NCBI RefSeq assembly: GCF_014163735.1
Contig: NZ_JACJDV010000029.1
Coordinates: 1 to 48,075, forward strand
Direction: 5' to 3'
Length of the DNA stretch: 48,075 nucleotides
From: Shewanella sp. SR44-3
GTDB lineage: Bacteria; Pseudomonadota; Gammaproteobacteria; Enterobacterales; Shewanellaceae
Of this stretch, positions 1-9,023 are shown piece by piece (the first letter of the stretch is position 1; the number at the start of each line of letters is the position of its first letter). A model generated the notes under the pieces. That model was not told the DNA's origin. It saw nothing but the letters and a program-made list of their open reading frames with translations, and ran no database searches. A program made the translations under genes and the position numbers.

Positions 1-33
1 CATCACAAAATACATCCACTAAATTATCCATAA

Positions 34-87
34 GCCCTCTGCGTGATTGGTTCCTTCTTGGTCGAAAGATCTGATCACAAAGAGGGC
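34..87. repeat. Imperfect hairpin past the 3' end of the ABC operon
   Basis: GCCCTCT (34-40) pairs with AGAGGGC (81-87), and inside it GTGAT (43-47) pairs with ATCAC (74-78) across a small internal loop. The structure lies just past the stop of the minus-strand ABC ATPase gene. There is no U-run directly after either arm, so it is not a classic terminator. It may be a REP-like element or a 3' RNA structure. Seen in sequence; role unknown. Confidence 0.5.
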
Positions 88-100
88 GATTAGTTCAGTT

Positions 101-127
101 TTTTATCCCGAGTTGAGGTTAAGTAAG
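101..127. repeat. Copy 1 of a short dispersed sequence (CCCGAGTTGA/TTGAGGTTAA)
   Basis: The segment holds CCCGAGTTGAGGTTAAGTAAG split over 107-127. A related, longer arrangement lies at 19728-19774. Both copies sit past the 3' end of a minus-strand gene. This may be part of a genome-wide repeat family, but only two copies can be seen here. Confidence 0.4.
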
Positions 128-128
128 C

Positions 129-1025
129 TTAAGCGAATAAGGTATCTTCTAAGCTTCTGCCTTTTAGCAGCATCTTGTATTGCCATTGATGGGCGCTGAA
201 GAGGGTAAACAATGCTTGTTCTAGCTCATAAGGTTCTGGGGCTTGGTAACTGATAAGCAGCTGCTGTTCTTTATGGGTTACAGCAAGCACAGAGGGCAGG
301 GCGTTAATGGCACTGATCAGCGCTGGGTAGTCAGCATGCTTCATGATAAGGGTCAGGTAAGTGCTGCCATCTTGCTCCGCCAATGATACGGATTGCGCTA
401 ATTTCCCCTGTTCTAAGTAGACGATTTGATCGCATAGCTTTTCAAGCTCTTCTAAATTATGGGAGCTGATCACAAACTGAGTATTATTTGACTGAGATTT
501 AACTATCTGACGAATAAGTTTAGCGTTGACCGGATCAAGCCCTGCGGTTGGTTCATCCAGTAAGACTAATTTGGGTTCACCAATCAAAGCCTGAGCGATA
601 GCAACGCGTTTACCCATACCATGACTTAGACTCTTAGGTTTAAGCTTGGCAGAGCTGGTTAAATCGACAAGTGCCAGCACCCTTAAAGCTTCTTCTTTGG
701 CCGCTGCTCTAGGTATGCCTTGCAAGCGTGCAAAAAAGCTCAGTTGCTCTAGCACAGTTAGATTAGGGTCTAAGGCCGCATCTTGAGGCAGTGCTGAAAC
801 AAGCCCCAATAATTCTGAGCTTCCCGCTTTGTAGCCCATGATGCGAATATCGCCTTCCGTGGGCAAAATATAGCCGCATAACAGACTAAACAAGGTGGTT
901 TTGCCTGCGCCATTGGGACCGACAAGACCAATAGGTGCCCCAGCACTTAAGGATAGTGATACTTTATTTAAAGCTAATTTATCACCATAGTGTTTCGACA
1001 GCTGTTGGCATTCAATCAGTATCAT
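129..1025 (-). CDS. ABC transporter ATP-binding protein
   Basis: This is the nucleotide-binding subunit of an ABC-2 type exporter, about 298 residues. It has a Walker A motif (GPNGAGKTT, near residue 37), a signature-like LSHGMGKR, a Walker B with D-loop (LLDEPTAGLD) and a switch histidine in SSHN. The signature carries SHGMG instead of the usual SGGMG/SGGQ. The C-terminal ~80 residues are the usual poorly conserved tail of ABC-2 ATPases. The ATG overlaps the end of the upstream permease gene by 4 bp (ATGA), and a GGAG precedes it, so the two are translationally coupled. The pairing resembles NosF/NosY-type and other ABC-2 systems, but nothing here identifies the substrate and no nos gene is next to it. 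Family certain, substrate unknown. Confidence 0.9.
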   Translation of the reverse strand: MILIECQQLSKHYGDKLALNKVSLSLSAGAPIGLVGPNGAGKTTLFSLLCGYILPTEGDIRIMGYKAGSSELLGLVSALPQDAALDPNLTVLEQLSFFARLQGIPRAAAKEEALRVLALVDLTSSAKLKPKSLSHGMGKRVAIAQALIGEPKLVLLDEPTAGLDPVNAKLIRQIVKSQSNNTQFVISSHNLEELEKLCDQIVYLEQGKLAQSVSLAEQDGSTYLTLIMKHADYPALISAINALPSVLAVTHKEQQLLISYQAPEPYELEQALFTLFSAHQWQYKMLLKGRSLEDTLFA

Positions 1026-1855
1026 AGTGTGCTCCTTTGCATATAAAGCCTGCCAATGAATAAGATTATTAATGTTTGCAGTAAAGGAATGGGGGCAAAC
1101 AGTAATGCAGCTGCGCCTTGGGTATTCATCATGCTAATAATTTGTGAGCCAGGCAGCGCCCATTGCAAGAAATCAACACTGGGGAATTGGCTATTAATAA
1201 TAGCAATGCTGATAGACACTAAGGCCCAGAGGATCACCGCAAATATTGTGGCTTGCCTAGCAGATTTTGCATAAAGAGAGAAAAGTGCCATGACCGCTGT
1301 GTAAGGTAACAGCACGATAAAAATGTTAATCAAAACATAAAAGCCGCTACTTATAGCGGCAAACCAGAGACTTGGATCGCGGCTTAACGCTAATGCTAAA
1401 GTGGCTAATACGGTAAAGCTTATCAGTGCCAGCTGGATCAGCATTTGTCCTAGGAAGCGGCCAAAAAACAGTGAATCACGACTGACTCTTAAACTGTAGA
1501 ATCTAAAGGTACCTCGGTGTTTATCCGAACTAAATTGATCTGCACTGATAAAAATGCTGAACATGGGAAACAGATACAAACTGGCGCACCAAAATACGGC
1601 AAATTCGGCCACTGGCCACATGAAAAGTTTATCGACAACATTAGGCCCAAACACCGCCATGGTTAGCTGTTTAAAGCTTGGATCGAGCAACAACAAGCTG
1701 GCTTCTTTAATGGGAAATAGCAGGATAAGCCCCCAAATTAAGCTAAAGGCAAACAGGGCTACTAAGCCTTGGCCTTGAGTAAATCGCCTGCTGACTTCAT
1801 TCGCTGCAATCAAGTAGGTGTGTTTAAGCCCTGAGGGCTGGTGGGATAACGCCAT
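1022..1855 (-). CDS. ABC-2 type transporter permease
   Basis: This 277-residue integral membrane protein has about six hydrophobic segments, at roughly residues 30-50, 85-105, 135-155, 165-190, 200-220 and 250-268. Its topology fits an ABC-2 permease, with a short cytoplasmic N-terminus and a coupling-helix region rich in charged residues (SSDKHRGTFRFYSLRVSRD) between segments 2 and 3. It is the first gene of a two-gene unit with the ATPase that overlaps its stop codon. An AAGGA lies about 9 bases before the ATG. It would act in the inner membrane as the export channel. The substrate cannot be told from sequence. NosY-like proteins of copper-enzyme maturation are one relative to test, but the generic description is safer. 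Confidence 0.85.
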   Translation of the reverse strand: MALSHQPSGLKHTYLIAANEVSRRFTQGQGLVALFAFSLIWGLILLFPIKEASLLLLDPSFKQLTMAVFGPNVVDKLFMWPVAEFAVFWCASLYLFPMFSIFISADQFSSDKHRGTFRFYSLRVSRDSLFFGRFLGQMLIQLALISFTVLATLALALSRDPSLWFAAISSGFYVLINIFIVLLPYTAVMALFSLYAKSARQATIFAVILWALVSISIAIINSQFPSVDFLQWALPGSQIISMMNTQGAAALLFAPIPLLQTLIILFIGRLYMQRSTL

Positions 1856-1872
1856 GGTTTATTTCCTTACCT

Positions 1873-1900
1873 AAAGCCTGAGTCACAATGCTCAGGCTTC
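1873..1900 (-). terminator. Stem-loop after the yceH-like gene
   Basis: AAGCCTGAG (1874-1882) and CTCAGGCTT (1891-1899) form a perfect 9-bp stem with an 8-nt loop in the gap between the yceH-like stop and the ABC permease start. The minus-strand tail is TTTAGG, a short U-run, so this is a weak terminator or a partial attenuator ahead of the ABC genes. Confidence 0.45.
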
Positions 1901-1944
1901 TGTTATTACCTTTGAGTTTTAGCCTTTTGTATTGGCTTTTCGTA

Positions 1945-2649
1945 TTAGTCGTCAGTATTAGTCAATAAGTTCAGTAGCTTAGCTTCTAATGCCGCAACTT
2001 GTTGTTCCAGCAGCGTTATTCTCGTTTCGAGCTGGCAGATTTTTTCATCGCTTGCTTGGTTTTTCTCAGCAATAGCTGCGCTATCTGAATGTATGGCTTG
2101 CGGCGTGCGTTGGCGCTGCGCTTCTGATGCTAAGTATTGCTCAACCAGAGACTGACTAAAAAGCTCCATATAACGATGGTCGCGCTTGTTAGCCTCTTTT
2201 GCCAGCATAACAACATGAGGCTTATCTGATTGAGACAATTTATACAGGCAGGTTTCAACTTCATTCACATGGGAAAACTCATGTAACCTTTGGCTACGGG
2301 TCTTAAGCTCTCCTGGGGTTTGTGGACCTCTGAGTAATAACACACAAATTAATGCTAGCTCAGCATTTGAGAGCTGCAGTTCACTGAACTCGGTATTGCA
2401 AAATCTGTGCTTATATTTTACGACTCGGCTACCAAAGCCAGATTGTTCGCTGACTAAGCGCTTCTTGGCTAATTCATCAAGGCATGTTTGAACTTGAGAC
2501 TCCGTCAGGCTCATCACAGGTTCACGGCTACTTTTTTGGTTACAGGCTAGTGTAAGGGCATTGAGAGAAAGCGGGTATTGTTCTGGAGTGGTGACTTCCT
2601 TTTCTAATAGGCAGCCTATGACTCTTGCTTCAAATTCAGTGAGTTCCAT
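1945..2649 (-). CDS. YceH-like protein (UPF0502/DUF480)
   Basis: The protein of about 234 residues belongs to the YceH family, recognised by its N-terminal [18 protein letters not shown] and by [13 protein letters not shown]. The family is predicted to hold two winged-helix domains, here roughly residues 1-80 and 85-165, followed by a C-terminal coiled coil (about 195-230) with heptad leucines. No enzymatic role is known; a DNA- or protein-binding function is inferred from the fold. I chose the ATG at 2649 because the family begins with this methionine; an in-frame TTG four codons upstream is less likely. The 5' region overlaps the terminator hairpin of cvfB. Confidence 0.85.
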   Translation of the reverse strand: MELTEFEARVIGCLLEKEVTTPEQYPLSLNALTLACNQKSSREPVMSLTESQVQTCLDELAKKRLVSEQSGFGSRVVKYKHRFCNTEFSELQLSNAELALICVLLLRGPQTPGELKTRSQRLHEFSHVNEVETCLYKLSQSDKPHVVMLAKEANKRDHRYMELFSQSLVEQYLASEAQRQRTPQAIHSDSAAIAEKNQASDEKICQLETRITLLEQQVAALEAKLLNLLTNTDD

Positions 2650-2659
2650 TATATATCCC

Positions 2660-2697
2660 AAAAGAAAACAGGCTTCTATTTATAACAGAAGCCTGTG
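2660..2697 (-). terminator. Rho-independent terminator of cvfB
   Basis: On the minus strand ACAGGCTTCT and AGAAGCCTGT form a perfect 10-bp stem with a 9-nt loop, followed by TTTTCTTTT. It lies 34 bp past the cvfB stop codon and directly before the ribosome-binding region of the yceH-like gene, so it separates the two genes. Confidence 0.8.
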
Positions 2698-2730
2698 ACT
2701 GAATACACTATCACTGGATTAAATCAGGGG

Positions 2731-3564
2731 TTATTTGCTCGAACGCAAGCCATCGGCATCAATACTGAGTTGACCGGCTTTGAATAACCCGCCAATAGCA
2801 CGTTTAAATGCTTTTTTGCTCATACCCAGTTGCTCGTAAATAACTTCAGCATCTGTCTTATCGGTTAATGGCAAGAAGCCGCCAGCACGGTGCAATTTAT
2901 TGATAATGGTTTCTGAATGCTTATCAAAGGATTGCTGAGCGCCTTTTTGCAAAATTAAGTCAATTTTACCGTCGCTGCGCACTTGTTTTACAAAGCCGTT
3001 AATCTTTTGCCCGAAGCTCAATCTTTGGAACACTTCGTTCTGAAATAACACGCCCCAATGCTGATTATTGACAATAGCTTTGAAGCCTAAATCAGTGGTG
3101 CCACCAATATAAAGTTCAACGGCTTCGCCTGCTTGGTATTCAGCAGGAGTTTTATCGAGGAATTTGTCGATTTTAGATGAGGCAACAATACGCTCATCGG
3201 CTTGGTTTGCGTAAACATAAACCAAGTAAGAACGGCCAACTTCGATGTCTCTGTGCTGTTCGCCAAAGGGTAATAATAAGTCTTTATCTAAGCCCCAATC
3301 CAGAAATGCACCGTAAGAGCTGGTTGCTACCGCTTTAAGGTAGGCGAATTCACCCACTTGAGCCAGTGGTGTTTGAGTGGTGGCTATGACTATGTCTTCA
3401 GAGTCTAAGTACAAGAATACATTTAAAATGTCACCCACAGTGCAATCTTTAGGGACAAACTTCTTAGGCAAGAGCACTTGACCGAGTTCCTGTGCATTAA
3501 GATACACCCCAAAGCTGACTTCTTTTACCACTTCAAGTGGGTAGTTCTTTCCAATCTGTATCAT
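2731..3564 (-). CDS. cvfB: CvfB/YitL-type S1 RNA-binding protein
   Basis: This protein of about 277 residues matches the CvfB/YitL family: several S1-like OB folds in tandem followed by a C-terminal winged helix. Family hallmarks are the start MIQIGKNYPLEVV, VYLNAQELGQVLLP, SSYGAFLDWGLDKDLLLP (second S1 unit), GFVKQVRSDGKIDL (third) and a winged-helix tail near GMSKKAFKRAIGGLFK. Homologues bind RNA; in Staphylococcus aureus CvfB affects virulence gene expression. The start at 3564 (MIQIG) is chosen by homology; a longer in-frame reading extends 25 codons upstream to 3639 but has no family support. Monocistronic, with its own terminator. The name is used as a family name. Confidence 0.85.
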   Translation of the reverse strand: MIQIGKNYPLEVVKEVSFGVYLNAQELGQVLLPKKFVPKDCTVGDILNVFLYLDSEDIVIATTQTPLAQVGEFAYLKAVATSSYGAFLDWGLDKDLLLPFGEQHRDIEVGRSYLVYVYANQADERIVASSKIDKFLDKTPAEYQAGEAVELYIGGTTDLGFKAIVNNQHWGVLFQNEVFQRLSFGQKINGFVKQVRSDGKIDLILQKGAQQSFDKHSETIINKLHRAGGFLPLTDKTDAEVIYEQLGMSKKAFKRAIGGLFKAGQLSIDADGLRSSK

Positions 3565-4308
3565 CTGTGACTCTGTTTCGCTTATTAAAGTAAAAATCGA
3601 CCTGATTATATACTCAATTGCATGGATTGTAACTTTCAAGCCGCCTCTGTTATTGATAAAAGTGGCTCAGTGAAAGTTTTTTTATCCAGATCTAAGCTTG
3701 TTACTTGCAATCAGCCGCCGCTCGCGGTTTAATTGCGCCGATCGCTGATGACAGCGATACGATTAGAATACTTTTATCCAATTAATACGATTGATATTAC
3801 ATTACAAGATGACTGTTTTGCAGCCACTAGAGTCGTTAACCATGAAAGCCAAACACAGGAGAATATTCAAGTAGAATGCAGATCAATCCCCCTTTTTACA
3901 TTGTTGATATCCCTCCCTCAAGTTTGTTTCTTTCGTGTGCCACTTTACGCTGTTGCGGCTGACTAATTGTAAATTTTATCCATGTGACTCATTCGATGTT
4001 GGCGCCTACAGCGCTATACTAATGAATGGCCCTTAGCGCCTTTTGAGTTAGGTGCGAGCCGACGGTGGTCTTAGGCAGCGGTCATGATGGATGTTTACAC
4101 TGGCTGTGCGTCAGATAATGTTAATAAAGCTCAACGGCCTGAATTCAAAGTATTAATTTGGGCCTTTATTTAGACGGTGACGATAAATATATCGGCCGGC
4201 GGTGAACCAGGGACTAAAGGACTAAAACAGTGCCTTGGTATGTTTATTACAGCAGTCAAATCCGCCGAGTCGGCCGCTGCTCAATATTACTATTATGGGA
4301 ATTTATTT
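3565..4308 (+). other. Long leader/intergenic region before speA
   Basis: This 744-bp region separates the divergent cvfB and speA genes. It must hold both promoters; TATACT at 4015-4020 is a possible -10 for speA but lacks a convincing -35. There is a GC-rich inverted pair GGCGC (4001-4005) / GCGCC (4036-4040) followed by TTTT. The reading frame of speA stays open upstream to a GTG at 4177, with an ATG at 4240 giving [11 protein letters not shown] before the normal start. A 77-codon frame at 3733-3966 has no recognisable product. I found no known riboswitch or SpeFL-type leader peptide. Confidence 0.4.
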
Positions 4309-6219
4309 ATGAATGATTGGTCAATCGAAGATGCCCGCGCAGGCTACAATGTCACTCATTGGAGCCAAGGCTTTTACGGTATAGGTGAAGCTGGCGAAGT
4401 GACAGTGTCACCGGATCCCTTAAACCCAACCAACAAGGTCGCCTTAGATACATTGGCACAAGATTTGGTCCAAGCAGGTATTGCTTTACCTGTATTAGTG
4501 CGTTTCCCACAAATTTTGCACCACAGAGTAGAAAGTCTGTGTGATGCATTTAACCAAGCGATTCAAAAGTACGAATACCAAAATGATTATTTATTGGTGT
4601 ACCCCATCAAGGTAAACCAACAGAAAACTGTGGTTGAAGAAATTCTTGCCAGCCAAGTGTCTAAAGAAGTGCCGCAGTTGGGCCTTGAGGCGGGCAGTAA
4701 GCCTGAGCTAATGGCTGTGCTTGCTATGGCGCAAAAAGCCAGTTCTGTGATCGTGTGTAACGGTTACAAAGATAAAGAATACATTCGCTTAGCCTTGATT
4801 GGTGAAAAGTTAGGCCATAAAGTTTACATCGTACTTGAGAAGATGTCAGAGCTTAAAATGGTGCTTGAAGAAGCCCGTGCTCTTGGCGTGACTCCGCGTC
4901 TTGGTTTACGTACTCGTCTTGCATTCCAAGGCAAAGGTAAGTGGCAGGCCAGCGGTGGTGAGAAGTCTAAGTTTGGTCTTTCCGCAGCTCAAGTGCTTAA
5001 AGTGGTTGATGAATTGAAAGAAGCCAATATGTTGGAATCTTTACAGTTACTGCATTTCCACTTAGGTTCTCAAATTGCCAACATCCGCGATATTCGTCAA
5101 GGTGTGGGTGAAGCTGGGCGTTTTTATTGTGAATTACGTCAACTGGGTGCCAGCATTAACTGTTTTGACGTCGGTGGCGGCTTAGCCGTTGACTACGATG
5201 GTACTCGTAGCCAAAGCAATAACTCGATGAACTACGGTTTAACCGAGTACGCTAACAATATCGTTAACGTGTTAACTGACTTATGTAATGAGTACGAGCA
5301 GCCAATGCCGCGCATTATTTCTGAGTCTGGTCGCCACTTAACGGCGCACCATGCAGTATTAATCACTGACGTGATTGGCACTGAAGCGTACATGCCTGAA
5401 AATATTCAAGCACCTACCGAAGATGCGCCGCAATTATTGCACAACATGTGGCAGTCTTGGACTGAGATAAGCGGTCGTCATGATCAACGTGCGATTATTG
5501 AAATTTACCACGACAGCCAAAGTGATATTGCCGAAGCGCATTCTTTGTTTGCAGTAGGTCAACTGAGCTTAATCGACCGCGCTTGGGCAGAGCAAACCAA
5601 CTTACGTGTATGTCACGAAGTGAAGGGCTTGCTAAGCAATAACAACCGCTATCACAGACCGGTAATTGATGAGCTAAACGAAAAATTAGCTGACAAGTTA
5701 TTTGTTAACTTCTCATTATTCCAGTCATTGCCAGATGCATGGGGTATAGATCAAGTATTCCCAGTATTGCCATTGACAGGGCTTAATAAGGCACCTGAGC
5801 GCCGTGCAGTAATGCTAGATATCACCTGTGACTCTGATGGTATTGTTGATCAATACGTTGATGGTCAAGGTATTGAGACGACATTACCAGTACCCGCATG
5901 GGATCCTGCGAACCCTTATTTGATTGGTTTCTTCATGGTGGGCGCATACCAAGAAATTTTGGGTGACATGCATAACCTGTTTGGCGACACTAACTCAGCA
6001 GTGGTATTTGTTGAAGATAACGGTAAAGCGCGGATTGAGTCGACGTTAGACGGTGACACAGTGGCGGACGTACTGCGTTATGTTAACTTAGATGCCGATG
6101 AATTTATGCATACTTACGAAGAATTAGTTGAACAGCATATTGTTGAAGATGAACGTGCTTCAATCTTAGAAGAGTTACAACTTGGACTTAAAGGTTACAC
6201 TTACTTAGAAGATTTCTAA
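4309..6219 (+). CDS. speA: Biosynthetic arginine decarboxylase
   Basis: This PLP enzyme converts arginine to agmatine plus CO2, the first step of the agmatine route to putrescine. The 636-residue length and sequence match Gram-negative SpeA. Seen are the PLP-lysine motif YPIKVNQ, the barrel signatures [24 protein letters not shown] and [14 protein letters not shown], and the C-terminal catalytic region DITCDSDG and [16 protein letters not shown]. It ends in GYTYLEDF, as E. coli SpeA ends in GYTYLEDE. The start at 4309 ([13 protein letters not shown]) is chosen because it fits remembered Shewanella SpeA and has a GGGA 9 bases upstream; an upstream in-frame extension of 44 codons exists. It is followed by a strong terminator, then the AdoMet decarboxylase and agmatinase genes. 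Confidence 0.96.
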   Translation: MNDWSIEDARAGYNVTHWSQGFYGIGEAGEVTVSPDPLNPTNKVALDTLAQDLVQAGIALPVLVRFPQILHHRVESLCDAFNQAIQKYEYQNDYLLVYPIKVNQQKTVVEEILASQVSKEVPQLGLEAGSKPELMAVLAMAQKASSVIVCNGYKDKEYIRLALIGEKLGHKVYIVLEKMSELKMVLEEARALGVTPRLGLRTRLAFQGKGKWQASGGEKSKFGLSAAQVLKVVDELKEANMLESLQLLHFHLGSQIANIRDIRQGVGEAGRFYCELRQLGASINCFDVGGGLAVDYDGTRSQSNNSMNYGLTEYANNIVNVLTDLCNEYEQPMPRIISESGRHLTAHHAVLITDVIGTEAYMPENIQAPTEDAPQLLHNMWQSWTEISGRHDQRAIIEIYHDSQSDIAEAHSLFAVGQLSLIDRAWAEQTNLRVCHEVKGLLSNNNRYHRPVIDELNEKLADKLFVNFSLFQSLPDAWGIDQVFPVLPLTGLNKAPERRAVMLDITCDSDGIVDQYVDGQGIETTLPVPAWDPANPYLIGFFMVGAYQEILGDMHNLFGDTNSAVVFVEDNGKARIESTLDGDTVADVLRYVNLDADEFMHTYEELVEQHIVEDERASILEELQLGLKGYTYLEDF

Positions 6220-6260
6220 GTAACGGCGTCTTAGTGTAAATCTGCTGTAATGGCGAACCA

Positions 6261-6287
6261 TAAAAACCGGGGTAACCCGGTTTTTTT
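6261..6287 (+). terminator. Terminator of speA
   Basis: AAAAACCGGG, loop GTAA and CCCGGTTTTTTT form a 10-bp stem with a U-tract, about 40 bp after the speA stop. It should reduce read-through into the AdoMet decarboxylase gene. Confidence 0.9.
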
Positions 6288-6385
6288 ATGCCTTCACTGT
6301 TAACATTCCAAAGGGTGCTTGATATGCTCCCGCTGAATGACCAGATAATTAATACGCTTGGTACTAGTCTTTTGTTGGAGTTTGT

Positions 6386-7321
6386 GTGAGTTTATTTTTT
6401 GAAGGCGCTGAAAAAAAACTTGAGGTTGTTATTAGTGACTCAGGGCCAAATCTTAGAGACCTAGGTGTGGATTTTTGGCATGCTTTGGTGGCCAGTGCTG
6501 ATGCAGATATTTTATCTCAAATAAGTAATGACCATCTGGACAGCTATATATTGAGCGAGTCGAGTCTGTTCGTGTGGGATAAAAAGTTGATTATGCTCAC
6601 CTGCGGCGGTACACGACTCGTGAATGCGCTTATGCATCTTATTCAGGTTTTGGGCGTAGATGCCATTAGCTTTGTCAGTTTTCAGCGCAAAAATGAGTTT
6701 ATCGCCGCACTACAACCTAGCACATTTGCTGAAGATATTGCGCTTATTCGCCAGCATATAAGCGGTAAAGCGTACCGGATTGGTCACCTAGACAGCCATC
6801 ATCATTATTTGTTTCATAGCCCTAATCCCTATGCGAATGCTTTGGAGGAAAAAAACTGTGAACTGCTGATGTACCACATCAGTGGTGATATCGCCGCTTA
6901 TTTACGCTCACAGGGCCAAAATGCTGAGGTGATTAGGCAACAATTACGCTTAGCAGAGCTGTTTAGCGGTTTTACCTTGGACGATCATCTGTTTAGTCCC
7001 TTGGGTTATTCAGTTAACGGCATCAAAGACGACAAGTATTTCACTATTCATATCAGCCCCCAAGAGCAAAGTGCGTATGTGAGTATAGAAACCAACCTTG
7101 ATTTGGCTAATTATCCTTATCCCGTGTTTGCTAAGTTACTTGAGCGACTACAGCCTAGCAGTTGGGATATCATAGGTTTTAATCTAGCCCATGAAGAAAG
7201 CGATTTTCCTGTACATTTATGTTTAGGGAGTTGTTCAATTACCACTTCCCTAGGGTATAATATTCACTTCAGTCACTATCAACAGCGTTGCCAAGAAGTG
7301 CTGATCCCTGAATTCATGTAA
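6386..7321 (+). CDS. S-adenosylmethionine decarboxylase, eukaryotic-type
   Basis: This pyruvoyl enzyme makes decarboxylated AdoMet, the aminopropyl donor for spermidine. The 311-residue proenzyme resembles the eukaryotic (about 330-residue) class, not E. coli SpeD. The self-cleavage site lies in LSESS (Glu58-Ser59; Ser59 would become pyruvate), as at human Glu67-Ser68. Other human catalytic residues have counterparts: Glu6 and Glu9 (FFEGAE; human Glu8/Glu11), Cys73 (LTCGG; Cys82), Ser209 (GYSVNG; Ser229) and His222 (TIHIS; His243). Human Glu247, which contacts the substrate ribose, corresponds to Gln226. The start is GTG with GGAG upstream. It lies between speA and speB, fitting a polyamine role; no spermidine synthase gene is in the window. 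Confidence 0.92.
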   Translation: MSLFFEGAEKKLEVVISDSGPNLRDLGVDFWHALVASADADILSQISNDHLDSYILSESSLFVWDKKLIMLTCGGTRLVNALMHLIQVLGVDAISFVSFQRKNEFIAALQPSTFAEDIALIRQHISGKAYRIGHLDSHHHYLFHSPNPYANALEEKNCELLMYHISGDIAAYLRSQGQNAEVIRQQLRLAELFSGFTLDDHLFSPLGYSVNGIKDDKYFTIHISPQEQSAYVSIETNLDLANYPYPVFAKLLERLQPSSWDIIGFNLAHEESDFPVHLCLGSCSITTSLGYNIHFSHYQQRCQEVLIPEFM

Positions 7322-7350
7322 TTGTCGGCAGTTGCCATCCTGGAGAGTTT

Positions 7351-8283
7351 ATGACCACCTTCGCAGAAAAACCTGATTATTCGCTATATTCCAATGCGTT
7401 TGGTTATTTGCGCCAACCCCTTAATTTCAAGCCTACAGAAACTGACGCTAACGTCGTTGTCATAGGTTTACCTTTTGATATGGCGACCACGGGTCGCTCT
7501 GGTGGTCGTATGGGGCCTGACGCCATTCGTCGTGCCTCAGTGAACCTTGCCTGGGAAGATACCCGCTGGCCTTGGGATTTTAGCCTTAACGAAAGCATTA
7601 AGATTGTCGATGCCGGTGACTTAGTGTTTAATTGTGGCGATCAAGAAGATTTCACCACACGTCTAGAAGCGTTTGCTACCCGGGTGTTAGATGCAGATAA
7701 AGCCCTGTTAAGCTTTGGTGGCGATCACTTTGTGACCTTGCCGTTATTGCGCGCGCACCAGAAAAAATTCGGTAAGATGGCATTGCTGCATTTTGATGCG
7801 CACACAGACACTTACAGCCAAGGCAGCAAGTACGATCACGGTACCATGTTCTATCATGCGCCCCGTGAAGGCTTGATTGACTTAGACCATTCAATGCAAA
7901 TTGGTATTCGTACCGATTACACCAAAGAAGGTCACGGCTTTGAAGTCATTGATGCGGCCATGGCTAACGACTTAACACCTGAACAAATCGTTGAAAAAGT
8001 CCGTGCACGTATTGGCGATATGCCGCTTTATGTCACTTTTGACATTGACTGTTTAGACCCCGCTTTCGCGCCTGGTACAGGTACACCTGTATGCGGTGGA
8101 TTAACTACAGACAAGGCGATGAAAATCATTCGTGGTCTACGTGGTCTTAACATAGTGGGCATGGACGTAGTCGAAGTGGCACCTTCTTACGACAGCGCAG
8201 ACATTACCGCACTGGCTGGGGCCACATTAGGCCTTGAAATGCTGCATGTGTGGGCAGACGCTAATGGCTTTGTAAAGAAATAA
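7351..8283 (+). CDS. speB: Agmatinase (agmatine ureohydrolase)
   Basis: The enzyme hydrolyses agmatine to putrescine and urea, using the product of SpeA. At 310 residues it has the ureohydrolase binuclear manganese motifs: GGDHFVTLP (His ligand), HFDAHTDTY (Asp, His, Asp ligands) and [17 protein letters not shown] (two Asp ligands). The agmatinase-type N-terminus includes [18 protein letters not shown]. The ATG has GGAGAG upstream and starts 29 bp after the AdoMet decarboxylase stop, so the two are probably one transcript. A strong terminator follows. Paralogues such as guanidinobutyrase share the fold, but the speA neighbourhood favours agmatinase. Confidence 0.94.
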   Translation: MTTFAEKPDYSLYSNAFGYLRQPLNFKPTETDANVVVIGLPFDMATTGRSGGRMGPDAIRRASVNLAWEDTRWPWDFSLNESIKIVDAGDLVFNCGDQEDFTTRLEAFATRVLDADKALLSFGGDHFVTLPLLRAHQKKFGKMALLHFDAHTDTYSQGSKYDHGTMFYHAPREGLIDLDHSMQIGIRTDYTKEGHGFEVIDAAMANDLTPEQIVEKVRARIGDMPLYVTFDIDCLDPAFAPGTGTPVCGGLTTDKAMKIIRGLRGLNIVGMDVVEVAPSYDSADITALAGATLGLEMLHVWADANGFVKK

Positions 8284-8303
8284 GCCAGAGTCTTAAATGC
8301 ATT

Positions 8304-8331
8304 AAAGCCAACCTTCTGTGTTGGCTTTTTT
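8304..8331 (+). terminator. Terminator of speB
   Basis: AAAGCCAAC, loop CTTCTGT and GTTGGCTTTTT form a 9-bp stem with a U-tract about 20 bp past the speB stop. Confidence 0.88.
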
Positions 8332-8381
8332 ATTGCTACTATGCCAGTTAATCAGGATTGGTATTAGTTTTAAGGATTAAC

Positions 8382-9020
8382 ATGAGTGACTTAAGTGATA
8401 TTCGCCGCGAATACACCAAGGGCGGTTTACGTCGTAATGACTTACCAGAAAACCCAATGGCACTGTTTGAAACTTGGATGAGTCAAGCCAAGGAGGCCAA
8501 CTTAAGCGATCCCACAGCCATGTGCGTGGCCACAGTGGATGAGCAGGGTCAGCCTTTTCAGCGCATCGTGCTGTTAAAGCGTTTCGATGACAGTGGTTTT
8601 GTGTTTTTTACTAATCTTGAAAGCCGCAAAGCTCAGCAAATCGGCGTTAATAAGCAGATCAGTTTGTTGTTCCCTTGGCATCCCTTAGAGCGCCAGGTGG
8701 CAGTGATCGGTGAGGCCGAACCCTTATCTATGATAGAAGTGGCCAAGTACTTCATCAGTCGCCCAAAAGACAGCCAAATCGCCGCTTGGGTATCAAAACA
8801 GTCCAGTAAAATCTCTGCAAGGCAGGCCCTTGAAGGCAAGTTTAATGAGATGAAAGCCAAGTTCGCCCAAGGAGATGTGCCCATTCCTAAGTTTTGGGGC
8901 GGCTATTTAGTGCGTCCTAAAAGCATTGAATTCTGGCAGGGTGGAGAGCACAGGCTTCACGACAGATTTATTTATACCAAACAAGCCAGTGAATGGCAGA
9001 TAGACAGATTGGCGCCCTAA
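8382..9020 (+). CDS. pdxH: Pyridoxamine/pyridoxine 5'-phosphate oxidase
   Basis: This FMN enzyme oxidises pyridoxine or pyridoxamine 5'-phosphate to pyridoxal phosphate. The 212-residue length is typical. Family motifs include [18 protein letters not shown] at the N-terminus, the FMN-binding [35 protein letters not shown] and the C-terminal signature [13 protein letters not shown] followed by the IDRLAP end. The start at 8382 fits the family and has an AAGGA 6 bases upstream; an in-frame start eight codons earlier is rejected. A yaiI-like gene follows after 3 bp and is probably cotranscribed. A second vitamin B6 gene, pdxB, lies at 23.6 kb. Confidence 0.95.
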   Translation: MSDLSDIRREYTKGGLRRNDLPENPMALFETWMSQAKEANLSDPTAMCVATVDEQGQPFQRIVLLKRFDDSGFVFFTNLESRKAQQIGVNKQISLLFPWHPLERQVAVIGEAEPLSMIEVAKYFISRPKDSQIAAWVSKQSSKISARQALEGKFNEMKAKFAQGDVPIPKFWGGYLVRPKSIEFWQGGEHRLHDRFIYTKQASEWQIDRLAP

Positions 9021-9023
9021 TTT

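Noticed and set aside
129..1855. nosF/nosY identity for the first ABC pair
   Set aside because: Gene order is permease then ATPase, opposite to nosFY, and no nosD, nosL or nosZ is visible; kept as a generic ABC-2 exporter.
3733..3966. 77-codon frame upstream of speA
   Set aside because: TTG start, no ribosome-binding site, no recognisable domain and no SpeFL-like Arg/His/Phe pattern; more likely part of the leader region.
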